In this document: positions 49,265 to 57,872 of the stretch, piece by piece
Numbering within the stretch: the stretch's first letter is position 1
Layout of the letters: the number at the start of each line of letters is the position of its first letter
From: Nocardioides solisilvae
Lineage (GTDB): Bacteria; Actinomycetota; Actinomycetes; Propionibacteriales; Nocardioidaceae
Reading direction: 5' to 3'
NCBI RefSeq assembly: GCF_003194625.1
Contig: NZ_QHKX01000001.1
Span: forward strand, 806,001 to 870,000
Length of the DNA stretch: 64,000 nucleotides
Notes under the pieces: generated by a model
What the model was told of the DNA's origin: nothing
Seen by the model: only the letters and a program-made list of their open reading frames with translations
Database searches by the model: none
Position numbers and translations under genes: made by a program

Positions 49265-49969
49265 TCAGGAGCGCCAGCGCCGCCGGGAGCTCGGGACCTT
49301 CGCGGAGCGCGGCGGCAGCGGCCCGACCTGGATCTCGGTGCCGTAGGACCAGCCGGGGCGCAGCGGCAGGAACTCGCCGCTCCAGAAGGTGCCGGGGTCG
49401 AACCACGTCGGCTTCCACCCCTCCTCGACGATCCCCATCTCCTGGAGGGTCAGCGCGACCGCCTCGGCGCAGAACGCCGCCTCGGGCCGCACGCGCTGGC
49501 CGCGCTTGCGCCGCGGCTGGTAGCCGTTGCGCCCCGAGAGCCACCGGCCGGCGAGCCGGGCGGTGCTGGGGAAGGAGACGCCGTCGAGGCGTGCGACTGC
49601 CCGCAGCGCGCCGTCCTCCTGCGCCCGGCCCGCCTCGGGCGTGAGCTGGCGCATCCAGGCCGCCTGCCCGTAGGTCTCGCGCCACCGGGTGACGGCGTCC
49701 CCGAGGTCGTGCAGCTGCACGCCCCGGTGGTGCCCGCCGGTCCAGTGGTCGACGAGCGCTCTGCCCAGCTCGGCGTGCCACAGCAGCGGCGGCAGGTCGT
49801 CGATCACCACGGCCATGCCCACGTGGTTGACCGGGGCGTTGGTCAGCGTCCGGATGGCCCGGTCGGCGGTCGTGCGGCCGCGGAAGAGCCAGAGGTCGCC
49901 GGTGCGGGTCAGGCGGGCGGCCTCCTCCACGGAGAGGCCGTCGGCGCGCGCGTCGCTCACGCCAGGCAT
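49265..49969 (-). CDS. Permuted NlpC/P60-like (YiiX-type) protein
   Basis: A 234-residue protein: LWLFRGRTTADRAIRTLTNAPVNHVGMAVVIDDLPPLLWHAEL has the NHVGMAV His region expected at the start of a circularly permuted papain-like fold, and EAAFCAEAVALTLQEMGIVEEGWKPTWFDPGTFWS carries the Cys. Between them is a basic stretch (GYQPRRKRGQRVRP). No signal peptide. It may hydrolyse lipid amide or peptide bonds; the assignment is tentative. Stop 4 bp from the convergent rhodanese stop. Confidence 0.7.
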   Translation of the reverse strand: MPGVSDARADGLSVEEAARLTRTGDLWLFRGRTTADRAIRTLTNAPVNHVGMAVVIDDLPPLLWHAELGRALVDHWTGGHHRGVQLHDLGDAVTRWRETYGQAAWMRQLTPEAGRAQEDGALRAVARLDGVSFPSTARLAGRWLSGRNGYQPRRKRGQRVRPEAAFCAEAVALTLQEMGIVEEGWKPTWFDPGTFWSGEFLPLRPGWSYGTEIQVGPLPPRSAKVPSSRRRWRS

Positions 49970-49985
49970 CGTGCCTCATCACGGC

Positions 49986-49991
49986 TAGGGT
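49986..49991 (+). promoter_or_regulatory. -10 hexamer TAGGGT, leaderless start
   Basis: TAGGGT, 7 nt, ATG 49999. Confidence 0.5.
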
Positions 49992-49998
49992 CGGCGTC

Positions 49999-50178
49999 AT
50001 GCGCGCGGCGACGTGGTGGAAGGTTCTCGGGCTGGCCGGCATGGCCGGGGTGGTGGCGACGGGCGTCGCAGTCACGCGCGCGGAGCGTCAGCGGCAGGCC
50101 TACACGCCCGAGCAGGTCCGCGACCGCCTGCACCAGCGGCACGCCGAGATCGAGCAGGAGCAGCCCACCGCGGACTAG
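49999..50178 (+). CDS. Small membrane-anchored protein (59 aa)
   Basis: The short frame MRAATWWKVLGLAGMAGVVA then TGVAVTRAERQRQAYTPEQV to the stop at 50178 has one N-terminal membrane helix, a basic stretch after it, and a helical charged tail rich in Arg, Glu and Gln. It has a leaderless promoter, high GC and typical codon use, and is divergent from the NlpC-like gene. No family recognised; single-helix proteins of this type occur widely in actinobacteria. Confidence 0.7.
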   Translation: MRAATWWKVLGLAGMAGVVATGVAVTRAERQRQAYTPEQVRDRLHQRHAEIEQEQPTAD

Positions 50179-51043
50179 ACGTACCCGCGCGCCGTGAGCG
50201 CCTGCGGTCAGTCGACCGGTCCGCCGCCGTGGCTCGACTCGTTGACGCGCGGCGTCTTGATGTCGTGGCAACCCATGACGCGGTCCCGGCTCCGGGCAGT
50301 CACCGCAACCTACGCACTCGGCTCGGCTGAATCACGCGCCTGGGTCGGCCGCGCGTCTGTCGTCGTTCGTCTCGGGCAAACCGCGGTCGCGCCTCCGCAC
50401 TCGCGTGCACCTGAGCAGTCAGGAACGTCTTGAGCGGCTACGGCACGACGCACCTCTGCACGCCGGGCGGATCGCGGCGCCAGATTGGCGGTAGTCCGGC
50501 GGTCGCTTCCGAATCCTCCGGTCTGAAGATGTAGCAGTCCGATTCACTTCGGGGTGCGCGGCGTGCCCCAGCGCTGCAGTCGAGCGCTGCAGTCGGTGGC
50601 CGAGGGCGATGATCACCTGTACCGGCTGTACGGCCGGCACGTCCTTGAGGGGCTCTTCCCAGATGAGGGTGTAGGCCGGCCGGGCGCGTCGGTCCGTAGA
50701 TAGACGTCGAGGTGTCCCGACGACGGAGGTTCCTACGCCATCCATCCGAAAGACCTCGACGTGTCCGACGCTACCCCGCCGGCCGGCTTCGGCCGCCCTG
50801 ACCTGACCGCCTTCGCGTCTCATCCCAATCGACCCTGATCGGGTCTGCTGACCCCCTCGACGAGAACGCAGCGACATCACAGCCACCCAACCCCGACCGT
50901 CCGGGAAGCCGGGGCACGTCACATGGCCTGTGCTGCGGGCGTGTCGAGTGGGTCGTCCAGGACGACGCAGGAGCGTCGACGCGACGTGCTGAGAGGTGGT
51001 TCCAACCGAGCGCCAGGACACCGGCTACGGGCATGGCGATAGG
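50179..51043. other. Gene-poor stretch of lower GC
   Basis: No convincing gene: all frames are short or shadow each other. It holds the second copy of the direct repeat, two tandem GCGCTGCAGTCG units near 50572-50597, and a 10-bp inverted repeat ACGTCGAGGT (50704-50713) / ACCTCGACGT (50753-50762). A minus-strand frame with RPAYTLIWEEPLKDVPAVQP could be an old gene remnant but is not recognised. Confidence 0.6.
50205..50266. repeat. Degenerate direct repeat, copy B
   Basis: Matches the sequence at 48745-48807. The two copies, in the same orientation, flank the rhodanese, NlpC-like and 59-residue genes. Confidence 0.65.
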
Positions 51044-51985
51044 TCAGGAACGGCGTCGCTCCCTGCGCAGGAGGGAGCGCAGAGTCTCGGCGTTCGCGTA
51101 GCCGACCCGTAGCGCGATCTCGGCCGAGGTGAGGTCCGTGGTTGCTGAGAGGTGCCGAGCTCGTTCGATGCGAATCCGTTGGACGAAGCCGAGCGGAGTG
51201 AGGTTGAGCGCCGCACGGACTCGTCGTTCGAGGGTGCGCCGGCTGGTGCCGAGCGACTGCGCGACGAAGGCGACGTTGAACGGTTCGTCCAGGCGGGCGC
51301 GCACGAAGCGTTCGAACTCGACGACGATCGGGTCCTCGTGCCGGAGATGTTCGTAGGCGACGAAGGCCGCCTGCGACGGACGCTCGTCGATGATGAGGAG
51401 CTTGGCGACATGTTGGGCCAGGTCGGGGCTGATCGATCGCACGAGTGAGAGCGCGAGGTCGATGTGGGCGAACGCGGCGCCGGCGGTGACGAGGTTCCCG
51501 TCGACCACGACCATGGTGTCGAGATCGAGGGCGACGGTCGGATAGCGCTTCAGGAACTCCGGCCCCAGGAACCAGCTGGTCGTCGCCCGCCGATGATGCA
51601 TCCGTCCGGTCTCGGCGACAGCGAACACGCCGGTGCACGCCGCGGCGATCTGGGTGGTCGCCTCGTCGAGGCGCCCGAGCGAGGCGATGACCGACCGAGC
51701 ATCTCGGCTCTGGAGGGCGTCGTTGGTAGCGGCGGCCGTGAGGGTTCCAAGCGCAGGGACGACGACCACGTCGAACTCTCCGGACTCCGACAGCGGGTGG
51801 TCCACCGACAGGGTCATCGATGCCGTCGTGGTCACTCGCCGTTTCGGTCCGAGGATGGCGAGTTCGATCGGGTCGATCCGCGGGTCGACATCGCCGCGGG
51901 CTCCGTCGGCCACCCGCGCGATGTCGATGACCGACGCGACCGCCGAACCGAAGCAGCCGTCGATCGCGATCAGTCCGATACGCAT
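51044..51985 (-). CDS. GlxA/AraC-family transcriptional regulator
   Basis: A 313-residue regulator. The N-terminal DJ-1/PfpI-like part (MRIGLIAIDGCFGSAVASVIDIARVA...FDVVVVPALGTLTAAATNDAL...IAAACTGVFAVAETGRMHHRRATTSWFLGPEFLKRYP) is the GlxA ligand domain, with ACTGVF as nucleophile-elbow relic. The C-terminal AraC domain is FNVAFVAQSLGTSRRTLERRVRAALNLTPLGFVQRIRIERARHLSATTDLTSAEIALRVGYANAETLRSLLRRE. It is divergent from the ABM gene, the likely target. GC and codon use appear lower than in neighbouring genes. Confidence 0.9.
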   Translation of the reverse strand: MRIGLIAIDGCFGSAVASVIDIARVADGARGDVDPRIDPIELAILGPKRRVTTTASMTLSVDHPLSESGEFDVVVVPALGTLTAAATNDALQSRDARSVIASLGRLDEATTQIAAACTGVFAVAETGRMHHRRATTSWFLGPEFLKRYPTVALDLDTMVVVDGNLVTAGAAFAHIDLALSLVRSISPDLAQHVAKLLIIDERPSQAAFVAYEHLRHEDPIVVEFERFVRARLDEPFNVAFVAQSLGTSRRTLERRVRAALNLTPLGFVQRIRIERARHLSATTDLTSAEIALRVGYANAETLRSLLRRERRRS

Positions 51986-51992
51986 GGCGCGA

Positions 51993-51998
51993 ACAATA
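51993..51998 (-). promoter_or_regulatory. -10 hexamer TATTGT for the AraC-type gene
   Basis: Minus strand TATTGT, 7 nt, ATG 51985. Confidence 0.55.
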
Positions 51999-52093
51999 GC
52001 AATACTGCCGTATACGCCACTCGTCACATGTCCTTGCCCGTCATACGCTGAACTCGCTTCACCAAGAAACCTCGACACCTAGGAGAACCCCTC

Positions 52094-52405
52094 ATGTCCA
52101 CACCCGCATCACTTCCGTATGCCTTCGTCGCCAAGATCGTCGCGGCCGATGGACAGCACGACGCGCTCGCCGATCTGCTCGCCGGCGCTGTCGCACTCGC
52201 CAACGAAGAAGTAGGAACGATTGTCTGGTTCGCGGTCAGGACCCACGCCGACACCTTCTGGATCTTCGATGCATTCCCCGACGAGGCCGCTCGCGACGCC
52301 CACGCCAACGGCGCCATCGTCGCAGCCCTGATGGCCAACCAGCACCTCCTCGGCGCAGCGCCCGAGATCCTGGCGGCCGACGTCCTCGCGTCCAAGCTCC
52401 CGTAG
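52094..52405 (+). CDS. Antibiotic biosynthesis monooxygenase (ABM) fold protein
   Basis: A 103-residue YgiN-like protein: PYAFVAKIVAADGQHDALADLLAGAVALANEEVGTIVWFAVRTHADTFWIFDAFPDEAARDAHANGAIVAALMANQHLL. AGGAGA lies eight bases before ATG 52094, so this one uses a Shine-Dalgarno site. It is divergent from the GlxA-type regulator, an arrangement typical of stress- or quinone-inducible monooxygenases. Confidence 0.88.
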   Translation: MSTPASLPYAFVAKIVAADGQHDALADLLAGAVALANEEVGTIVWFAVRTHADTFWIFDAFPDEAARDAHANGAIVAALMANQHLLGAAPEILAADVLASKLP

Positions 52406-52731
52406 TCCGCCAACGCACGAGACGATCGCGCCCCGCCGAGCCGTCGGACCCGACCGCCTCGACACCCGCACCACGTTGACGATCCCCGACGGGCCGATCA
52501 CGAGGAGGCCAGGAAACACCAGGCGCAAGCCTGGAGCGGCACTGGTTCACCGGTGGTCATAGAGAGAGCCAGCGCGGTTCCATGGCAGCGCGACTGTGTC
52601 AACTTTCCCTCCGTCCCGCTAGGCGCCGTGGCGGCGCGATGCCGACCGCTCAACTTCTGCAACTGGCCAACGAAATCGCGAGTGCTCGAAAGCAGTCGTG
52701 AGACCCAGGCCCAACGACGAAGCACTTTGGC
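52406..52731. other. Intergenic stretch without a recognised gene
   Basis: No convincing gene. A plus-strand piece [20 protein letters not shown] ending at about 52701 looks codon-like but has no promoter and no family. GC is lower than in the flanking genes. Confidence 0.5.
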
Positions 52732-55206
52732 TCAGCCGGCCTCCGCCAGCAGCCGCCGAATCAAGTACTTCGCCGTCGCCCCGACCCCACCCGCCGCAAC
52801 CTCCGCCGGCGTCCCGCTAGCCACGACCTGCCCCCCGGCGTCCCCGCCGCCCGGCCCCAGGTCGACCATCCAGTCGGCGGTGGCGACGGCGTCCAGGTCG
52901 TGCTCGACGAGCACGACGGTGTTGCCGGCGTCGACCAGCCGGTGGAGCTGGCGCAGCAGGAGCGCCGAGTCGGCGGGGTGCAGGCCCGAGGTGGGCTCGT
53001 CGAGCAGGTAGAGGGTGTGGCCGCGCTGGGCGCGCTGCAGCTCGGTGGCGAGCTTGATCCGCTGAGCCTCGCCGCCGCTGAGCTCGGTCGCGGGCTGCCC
53101 GAGCCGCAGGTAGCCGAGCCCGACCTCCTGCAGCGCCCGCAGCCCGCGTGCGGCCGCGGGCACGTCGGCCAGGAACGTGGCCGCCTCGTCCACCGACAGG
53201 CCCAGCACGTCGGCGATCGTCCGGTCCCGGTAGGTCACCTCGAGCGTCTCGGGCTTGTAGCGCGCCCCGTGACAGGTCGGGCACGGCGCGTAGGTGCTCG
53301 GCAGGTAGACCAGCTCGACCGAGACGAACCCCTCGCCCTGGCAGGTCTCGCACCGCCCGGCCGCGACGTTGAAGGAGAACCGGCCGGCGTCGTACCCCCG
53401 CTCCTGCGCGAGCGGCGTCGCCGCGAAGACCTTGCGCACCGCGTCGAAGAGCCCGGTGTACGTCGCCAGGTTGGAGCGCGGCGTCCGGCCGATCGGCCGC
53501 TGGTCGACGACGACGAGCCGGTCGAAGGAGTCGACCCCGCGGACCTCCCGGACGTCCACGTCCACGACCGCCGTGGCCTCGTCGTCGGAGGAGTCGGTGT
53601 CCGACGGGGTCAGCACGTCGCGCGAGAGTCCCAGGTGACGGCGCACGACCTCGCCCAGCACCTGCACCGCCAGCGTCGACTTGCCCGACCCCGACACCCC
53701 GGTCACGGCGGTCATCGCGCCGAGCGGCAGGTCGAGGGTGACGTCGCGCAGGTTGTGGCGGGTGACGCCGCCGAGGTGCAGCCACCCCGACGGCTCGCGC
53801 GGCTCGCGGACCAGCTGCTCGGCACGGCCGAAGAGGTACGCCGACGTGGCCGACCCGTCTACCTCCTCCAGGCCCGCGACGGGGCCGGAGTAGAGGACCC
53901 TCCCGCCGTTTTCGCCGGCGCCGGGACCGATGTCGACCACCCAGTCGGCGCGGCGGACGACGTCCATGTCGTGCTCCACCACGAAGAGCGTGTTGCCCGC
54001 CGCCTTGAGCTGGTCGAGCACCGCCAGCAGGGGAGCGGCGTCCGCCGGGTGCAGCCCGGCCGACGGCTCGTCGAGCACGTAGACGACCCCGAAGAGCCCG
54101 GAGCGCAGCTGGGTGGCGATCCGCAGCCGCTGCGCCTCGCCCGGCGACAGCGTCGTGGAGCTGCGTCCCAGCGACAGGTAGCCCAGTCCCAGGTCGAGCA
54201 GCACGTCGATCCGCGCCACCAGGTCGCCGCTCAACCGCGAGGCGACGTCGTCGGGGTCGCCGGTGGCGTGCGGGCGAAGCAGGTCGACGAGCTCGGTGAA
54301 CGGCAGGGCGTTGACCTCGGCGATCGTCGCCCCGGCGAAGGTCACGGCCAGCGCCTCGGGGCGCAGGCCGCTGCCGTGGCAGGTCGGGCAGGTCGTCGAG
54401 GTGACGAAGGCGAGCATGCTGGCCCGCAGCTTCTCGGACGGCGACCCGGCGAGCACGGTGTGCACGTGGCGACGGGCGCTGCGGAAGGTGCCCATGTAGT
54501 CGCGGCCGCCGCCGCCGTCCTTGTCCTGCGGGCGGATCAGCACGCGCGGCTGCTCGTCGGTGAAGAGCAGCCACTCCTGGTCCTTGCGGGCGAGCTCGCG
54601 CCACGGCTTGTCGACGTCGATGCCGAGGTTCTTCACGATCCGGCGCAGGTTGTGGGCCTGCCAGGCCCCGGGCCACGCGGCGATCGCGCCCTCGCGGATG
54701 CTCAGCGAGTCGTCGGGGACGAGCAGCTCCTCGGCGACGTCGTGGCTGACCCCCTGCCCGTGACAGGTGCGGCAGGCGCCGGCGGCGGTGTGGGGGGAGA
54801 AGGCCTCCGCGGCGAGGTGGTCGGCGCCGTCGGGGTAGGTGCCGGCGCGGGAGAAGAGGATCCGCAGCAGGTTCGAAAGCGTGGTGATGGTGCCGACCGT
54901 CGACCGCGAGCTCGCCGCCCCGCGCCGCTGCTGAAGCGCGACCGCAGGCGGCAGCCCGGTGATCTCCTCGACGTGCGGGGCGCCGACCTGCTGGAGCAGC
55001 CGCCGCGCGTAGGGCGCCACCGACTCGAAGTAGCGGCGCTGCGCCTCGGCGTACAGGGTGCCGAAGGCCAGCGACGACTTCCCCGACCCCGAGACGCCGG
55101 TGAAGGCGACGATCGCGTCGCGCGGCAGGTCGACGTCGACGTCCTTCAGGTTGTGCTCGCGGGCGCCGCGGACGCGGACGCAGCCGTCTGGTTCGGGGAT
55201 CTCCAC
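52732..55206 (-). CDS. Class II UvrA-like excinuclease ATPase (UvrA2/DrrC type)
   Basis: An 824-residue double ABC ATPase. First half: [54 protein letters not shown] (Walker A), CRTCHGQG and CPTCHGSG zinc modules, [37 protein letters not shown]. Second half: [91 protein letters not shown]...[16 protein letters not shown]. It is 120-150 residues shorter than housekeeping UvrA, matching the class that lacks the UvrB-binding domain and is often linked to drug tolerance. GTG start. Confidence 0.92.
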   Translation of the reverse strand: MEIPEPDGCVRVRGAREHNLKDVDVDLPRDAIVAFTGVSGSGKSSLAFGTLYAEAQRRYFESVAPYARRLLQQVGAPHVEEITGLPPAVALQQRRGAASSRSTVGTITTLSNLLRILFSRAGTYPDGADHLAAEAFSPHTAAGACRTCHGQGVSHDVAEELLVPDDSLSIREGAIAAWPGAWQAHNLRRIVKNLGIDVDKPWRELARKDQEWLLFTDEQPRVLIRPQDKDGGGGRDYMGTFRSARRHVHTVLAGSPSEKLRASMLAFVTSTTCPTCHGSGLRPEALAVTFAGATIAEVNALPFTELVDLLRPHATGDPDDVASRLSGDLVARIDVLLDLGLGYLSLGRSSTTLSPGEAQRLRIATQLRSGLFGVVYVLDEPSAGLHPADAAPLLAVLDQLKAAGNTLFVVEHDMDVVRRADWVVDIGPGAGENGGRVLYSGPVAGLEEVDGSATSAYLFGRAEQLVREPREPSGWLHLGGVTRHNLRDVTLDLPLGAMTAVTGVSGSGKSTLAVQVLGEVVRRHLGLSRDVLTPSDTDSSDDEATAVVDVDVREVRGVDSFDRLVVVDQRPIGRTPRSNLATYTGLFDAVRKVFAATPLAQERGYDAGRFSFNVAAGRCETCQGEGFVSVELVYLPSTYAPCPTCHGARYKPETLEVTYRDRTIADVLGLSVDEAATFLADVPAAARGLRALQEVGLGYLRLGQPATELSGGEAQRIKLATELQRAQRGHTLYLLDEPTSGLHPADSALLLRQLHRLVDAGNTVVLVEHDLDAVATADWMVDLGPGGGDAGGQVVASGTPAEVAAGGVGATAKYLIRRLLAEAG

Positions 55207-55318
55207 CGCGTCCCCCTACCCGGTGGACGCCGGGTCCACGCGCCCCACGACGAGCGGGGCCCGGGCGGCTGCCGGGGTGAGCCACCCCGAGGGACCCGGT
55301 GCCGTTGGACGCCATGGC

Positions 55319-55324
55319 TACGTT
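55319..55324 (+). promoter_or_regulatory. -10 hexamer TACGTT, leaderless start
   Basis: TACGTT, 7 nt, ATG 55332. Confidence 0.5.
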
Positions 55325-55331
55325 GGGACGC

Positions 55332-55571
55332 ATGACTGACGAGGTGCAGCAGGCAGCGGTCGAGGCGGCGCAGCGCGTGGTGGACGAGGTGTCTTCCTGG
55401 CAGTACAGCGCCGAGGACAGCACCATCGCCGACCAGCTCGACGAGGGCCTGGCGAAGGCGAAGGTGTCGCTCGACGACGAGGAGCGCGCGCGGATCCTCA
55501 CCGAGATCGACGGCATGAAGGACGAGAGCTCGTCCGCGCCGCAGGTGAGGTCCGCGACGCCGGTGGAGTGA
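55332..55571 (+). CDS. Small acidic protein, hypothetical (79 aa)
   Basis: Helical and acidic: [79 protein letters not shown]. No family recognised, no cysteines, no membrane segment. Divergent from the UvrA-like gene. Resembles small actinobacterial proteins of unknown role. Confidence 0.7.
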   Translation: MTDEVQQAAVEAAQRVVDEVSSWQYSAEDSTIADQLDEGLAKAKVSLDDEERARILTEIDGMKDESSSAPQVRSATPVE

Positions 55572-55635
55572 CCCTCCGGGCGCACTGAGTACGCGAGCGG
55601 ATGCCAGGACGCGCCCGCGGGCGCATGCTCGGGCC

Positions 55636-56070
55636 ATGAGCACCGTGCAGCCCACCCCCGGCAGCAGCGCCCCCCGCCTCGCCCTCGTCGCCGTGGCGCT
55701 GGCGCTCTTCGCCGGCGCGATGTGGTTCGCCTGGCTCGGCTGGGACGACGACTACTACCTCGTGGACGGCGTCGCGCAGGGCCCCTACCGCCCCTGGCAG
55801 GTCGTCGGCTGCGGCCTGTCGGTCGCCATCGGGGCGGTCGCGGCGATGCTCGCGCTGCGTGGTCGCGGGGTCGTGCGAGCCGGCGCCGTCCCGGTGCTGA
55901 CGGCCGCGGCGCTGGGCGGCTTCGCGCTGCCGTGGAGCGTCCACGCCGCCGCGACCGACGACTCCGGCCTCTGGGCGGTCGGGCTCTTCTTCCTGCTCGT
56001 GGGCGGCGGGCTGGGGCTCGTCACGCTGCTCACCGTGACCGCGGCACTGGCCGGACGCCGGAGCGGCTGA
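55636..56070 (+). CDS. Membrane protein, hypothetical (144 aa)
   Basis: Four likely helices: LALVAVALALFAGAMWFAWLGW, VVGCGLSVAIGAVAAMLAL, AVPVLTAAALGGFALPWSVHAA and GLWAVGLFFLLVGGGLGLVTLLTVTAAL. The loop after helix 1 is acidic and tyrosine-rich (DDDYYLVDGVAQGPYRPW). No family recognised. CATGCT, 6 nt, ATG 55636 may be the promoter. Its stop is 8 bp before the structured element. Confidence 0.75.
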   Translation: MSTVQPTPGSSAPRLALVAVALALFAGAMWFAWLGWDDDYYLVDGVAQGPYRPWQVVGCGLSVAIGAVAAMLALRGRGVVRAGAVPVLTAAALGGFALPWSVHAAATDDSGLWAVGLFFLLVGGGLGLVTLLTVTAALAGRRSG

Positions 56071-56078
56071 CCCCCTCC

Positions 56079-56164
56079 GGGGACGACGAAAGGGGCTCGC
56101 AGGAGCCCCTCCACTTCCAAGGTATACGGGCACGGGGGCTTGTTTCAAGCCCCCCGTCGTCCCC
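56079..56164 (+). promoter_or_regulatory. Three-stem structured element upstream of the monooxygenase gene
   Basis: An outer 10-bp stem, GGGGACGACG (56079-56088) with CGTCGTCCCC (56155-56164), encloses two hairpins: AGGGGCTC GCAG GAGCCCCT (56091-56110) and GGGGGCTTG TTT CAAGCCCCC (56134-56154). Between them the sequence is unusually AT-rich (CTTCCAAGGTATACGG). All stems are perfect. The first hairpin may be the terminator of the preceding gene; the second matches the rifampin-associated element. Confidence 0.7.
56135..56153 (+). promoter_or_regulatory. Rifampin-associated-element-like 19-bp palindrome
   Basis: GGGGCTTGTTTCAAGCCCC. The element reported upstream of rifamycin-resistance genes in actinobacteria is, as I recall, GGGGCTTGCRGCAAGCCCC; all 16 arm bases match and only the 3-nt centre differs. 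It ends 62 bp before ATG 56216. Confidence 0.65.
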
Positions 56165-56215
56165 CATGATCGGCGGCCGGAGCCCGCTCGGGGCTCCTGG
56201 GGACCGGGGTGGGCG

Positions 56216-57790
56216 ATGGAGCGGGACGACGTCGAGGTCGTGGTGGTGGGGGCCGGTCCGACGGGCCTGATGCTGGCGTGGGAGCTGGCCCGTGCGGGGG
56301 TCCGCACGCTGCTGCTCGAACGGCGGCAGCAGCCGTCGCAGGTGGCCCGGGCCGGCGGCCTCGCCGGTCAGGTCCTCCAGCTGCTCCACCACCGCGGCGT
56401 GCTCGAGGCGTTCCGCGCCGAGAGCCCCGTGCCCGAGCCCCCGCCGCATTTCCCCTTCGGCGGGATCCACCTCGACTTCACCCCGCTGCCCGCCTCCCCG
56501 ATGCGCGCGCTCGTGCTGCCGCAGGACCGGATCGAGGCGCTCCTCGCCGAGCGCGCCGAGGCCGCCGGCGCCGAGCTGCGTCGCGGCCACGAGGTCGTGG
56601 GGCTGCGGCAGGACGAGCGGACGGTGACGCTGGAGGTCGACGCCGGCGGCACGGCGTACGACGTCTCCGCGGCCTTCGTGGTCGGCTGCGACGGCGGCCG
56701 CAGCAGGGTCCGCGAGCTCGCGGGCATCGCCTTCGCCGGCGACACCCTCCCCGAGGTCGAGCGGCTCGCCTCGACGACGCTCCCCGACGGCGTGACCGTG
56801 CGCGACGACGGCGGCGTCGAGGTCGACGGGGTCGTGCTGCCTTTCGGCTACACCGCCACCGAGCACGGTGTCTTCGCCTGCCACGCGACCGGCGGGACCG
56901 GCGTCACCGGGGGGACCCTGGGCGTCTACACCGCCGAGGTCGAGCCCGCGTCGGACGAGGGCGGCGCGTACGACGACGCCTCGCCGATGACGGTCGGCGA
57001 GCTGGCCGCGAGCGTGCGGCGCGTCCTCGGGGTCGACCTCCCGCTGGGGGAGCCGCTGCGGATGACCCGGTTCGGCTACTCCGCGAGGCAGGCCGAGACC
57101 TACCGCGCGGGGCGGGTCCTGCTCGCCGGGGACGCCGCCCACCTCTTCCCCGCCGGCGGAGTGGCGGTCAACGCCGGGATGCTCGACGCCGCCAACCTCG
57201 CCTGGAAGCTCGCGGCCACCCTGCGCGGGTGGGGCCCCGAGTGGCTGCTCGACACCTACACCGAGGAGCGCCGGACCGCCGCCGAGCGGACCCTGCTCCA
57301 CACGCGGGCCCAGGTCGCGCTGCGCCGGGCCCACGGCCCCGGGGGCGACGCGCTGCGAGCCCTGGTCGCCGAGCTCGCGACCGACGAGCAGCCGTTGCTG
57401 CGGCTCGGGGCCCTGATGGCCGGCACCGACGTCGGGGCACCTTCGGCCGACCGGCCCCTGGCTGGCGGCTTCGTCACCGACGCGCTGCTCGGCGTCGAGC
57501 ACGAGGACGACCGCACCCGCGGCCTGCTCGCCGTCGCACCGGGCACGACCGGGGCGGTCCTGCTCCTGCTCGCCGACCGCCCGGGCCTGGCGGAGGTGAC
57601 CGGTCCGTGGGCGGGTCGCGTCCGCGTGGCGCGCCTGACCGTGGAGGGGCCGCCGGTCGACGCCCTGCTGCTCCGCCCCGACGGGGTGGTCGCGACCGCG
57701 GTGCCGCACGGGGAGCCGGACGAGACCGCCGTGCCTGCGCTGCTCGAGGCGCTCAGCGCCTGGTGCGGGGACCCCGCTCGCAGCGCTTGA
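56216..57790 (+). CDS. Class A FAD-dependent monooxygenase, Rox-like
   Basis: Aromatic hydroxylase of 524 residues: VEVVVVGAGPTGLMLAWELARAGV (FAD dinucleotide fold), VVGCDGGRSRVRELAGI (DG motif), YRAGRVLLAGDAAHLFPAGGVAVNAGMLDAANLAWKLAATLRGW (GD motif), and a C-terminal thioredoxin-like region ending LLLRPDGVVATAVPHGEPD. This plan is shared with rifamycin monooxygenases (Rox) and other polyketide hydroxylases. The palindrome upstream supports rifamycin detoxification. The local sequence HLFPAGGVAVNAG departs from the usual HPPTGGQGLN, so the substrate is uncertain. Confidence 0.87.
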   Translation: MERDDVEVVVVGAGPTGLMLAWELARAGVRTLLLERRQQPSQVARAGGLAGQVLQLLHHRGVLEAFRAESPVPEPPPHFPFGGIHLDFTPLPASPMRALVLPQDRIEALLAERAEAAGAELRRGHEVVGLRQDERTVTLEVDAGGTAYDVSAAFVVGCDGGRSRVRELAGIAFAGDTLPEVERLASTTLPDGVTVRDDGGVEVDGVVLPFGYTATEHGVFACHATGGTGVTGGTLGVYTAEVEPASDEGGAYDDASPMTVGELAASVRRVLGVDLPLGEPLRMTRFGYSARQAETYRAGRVLLAGDAAHLFPAGGVAVNAGMLDAANLAWKLAATLRGWGPEWLLDTYTEERRTAAERTLLHTRAQVALRRAHGPGGDALRALVAELATDEQPLLRLGALMAGTDVGAPSADRPLAGGFVTDALLGVEHEDDRTRGLLAVAPGTTGAVLLLLADRPGLAEVTGPWAGRVRVARLTVEGPPVDALLLRPDGVVATAVPHGEPDETAVPALLEALSAWCGDPARSA

Positions 57791-57814
57791 CGCGTGACGC
57801 CGCCGTCACCCGCC

Positions 57815-57862
57815 GGACGTCATCAGGCCGGGCCGCCGGGACGACCGCGGTTGATGACGTCC
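57815..57862. terminator. Bidirectional terminator, long-loop inverted repeat
   Basis: GGACGTCATCA (57815-57825) and TGATGACGTCC (57852-57862) are perfect 11-bp arms around 26 nt, between the convergent monooxygenase and phosphoesterase genes. Confidence 0.65.
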
Positions 57863-57872
57863 CGGGAGGCAG

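Noticed and set aside
48745..50266. Transposon ends
   Set aside because: The repeats are direct and degenerate, with no transposase between them and no target duplication.
50400..51040. Minus-strand frames of 87-239 codons as a gene
   Set aside because: The frames overlap each other in different phases, have no start signals, and read as arginine/serine-rich shadow sequence.
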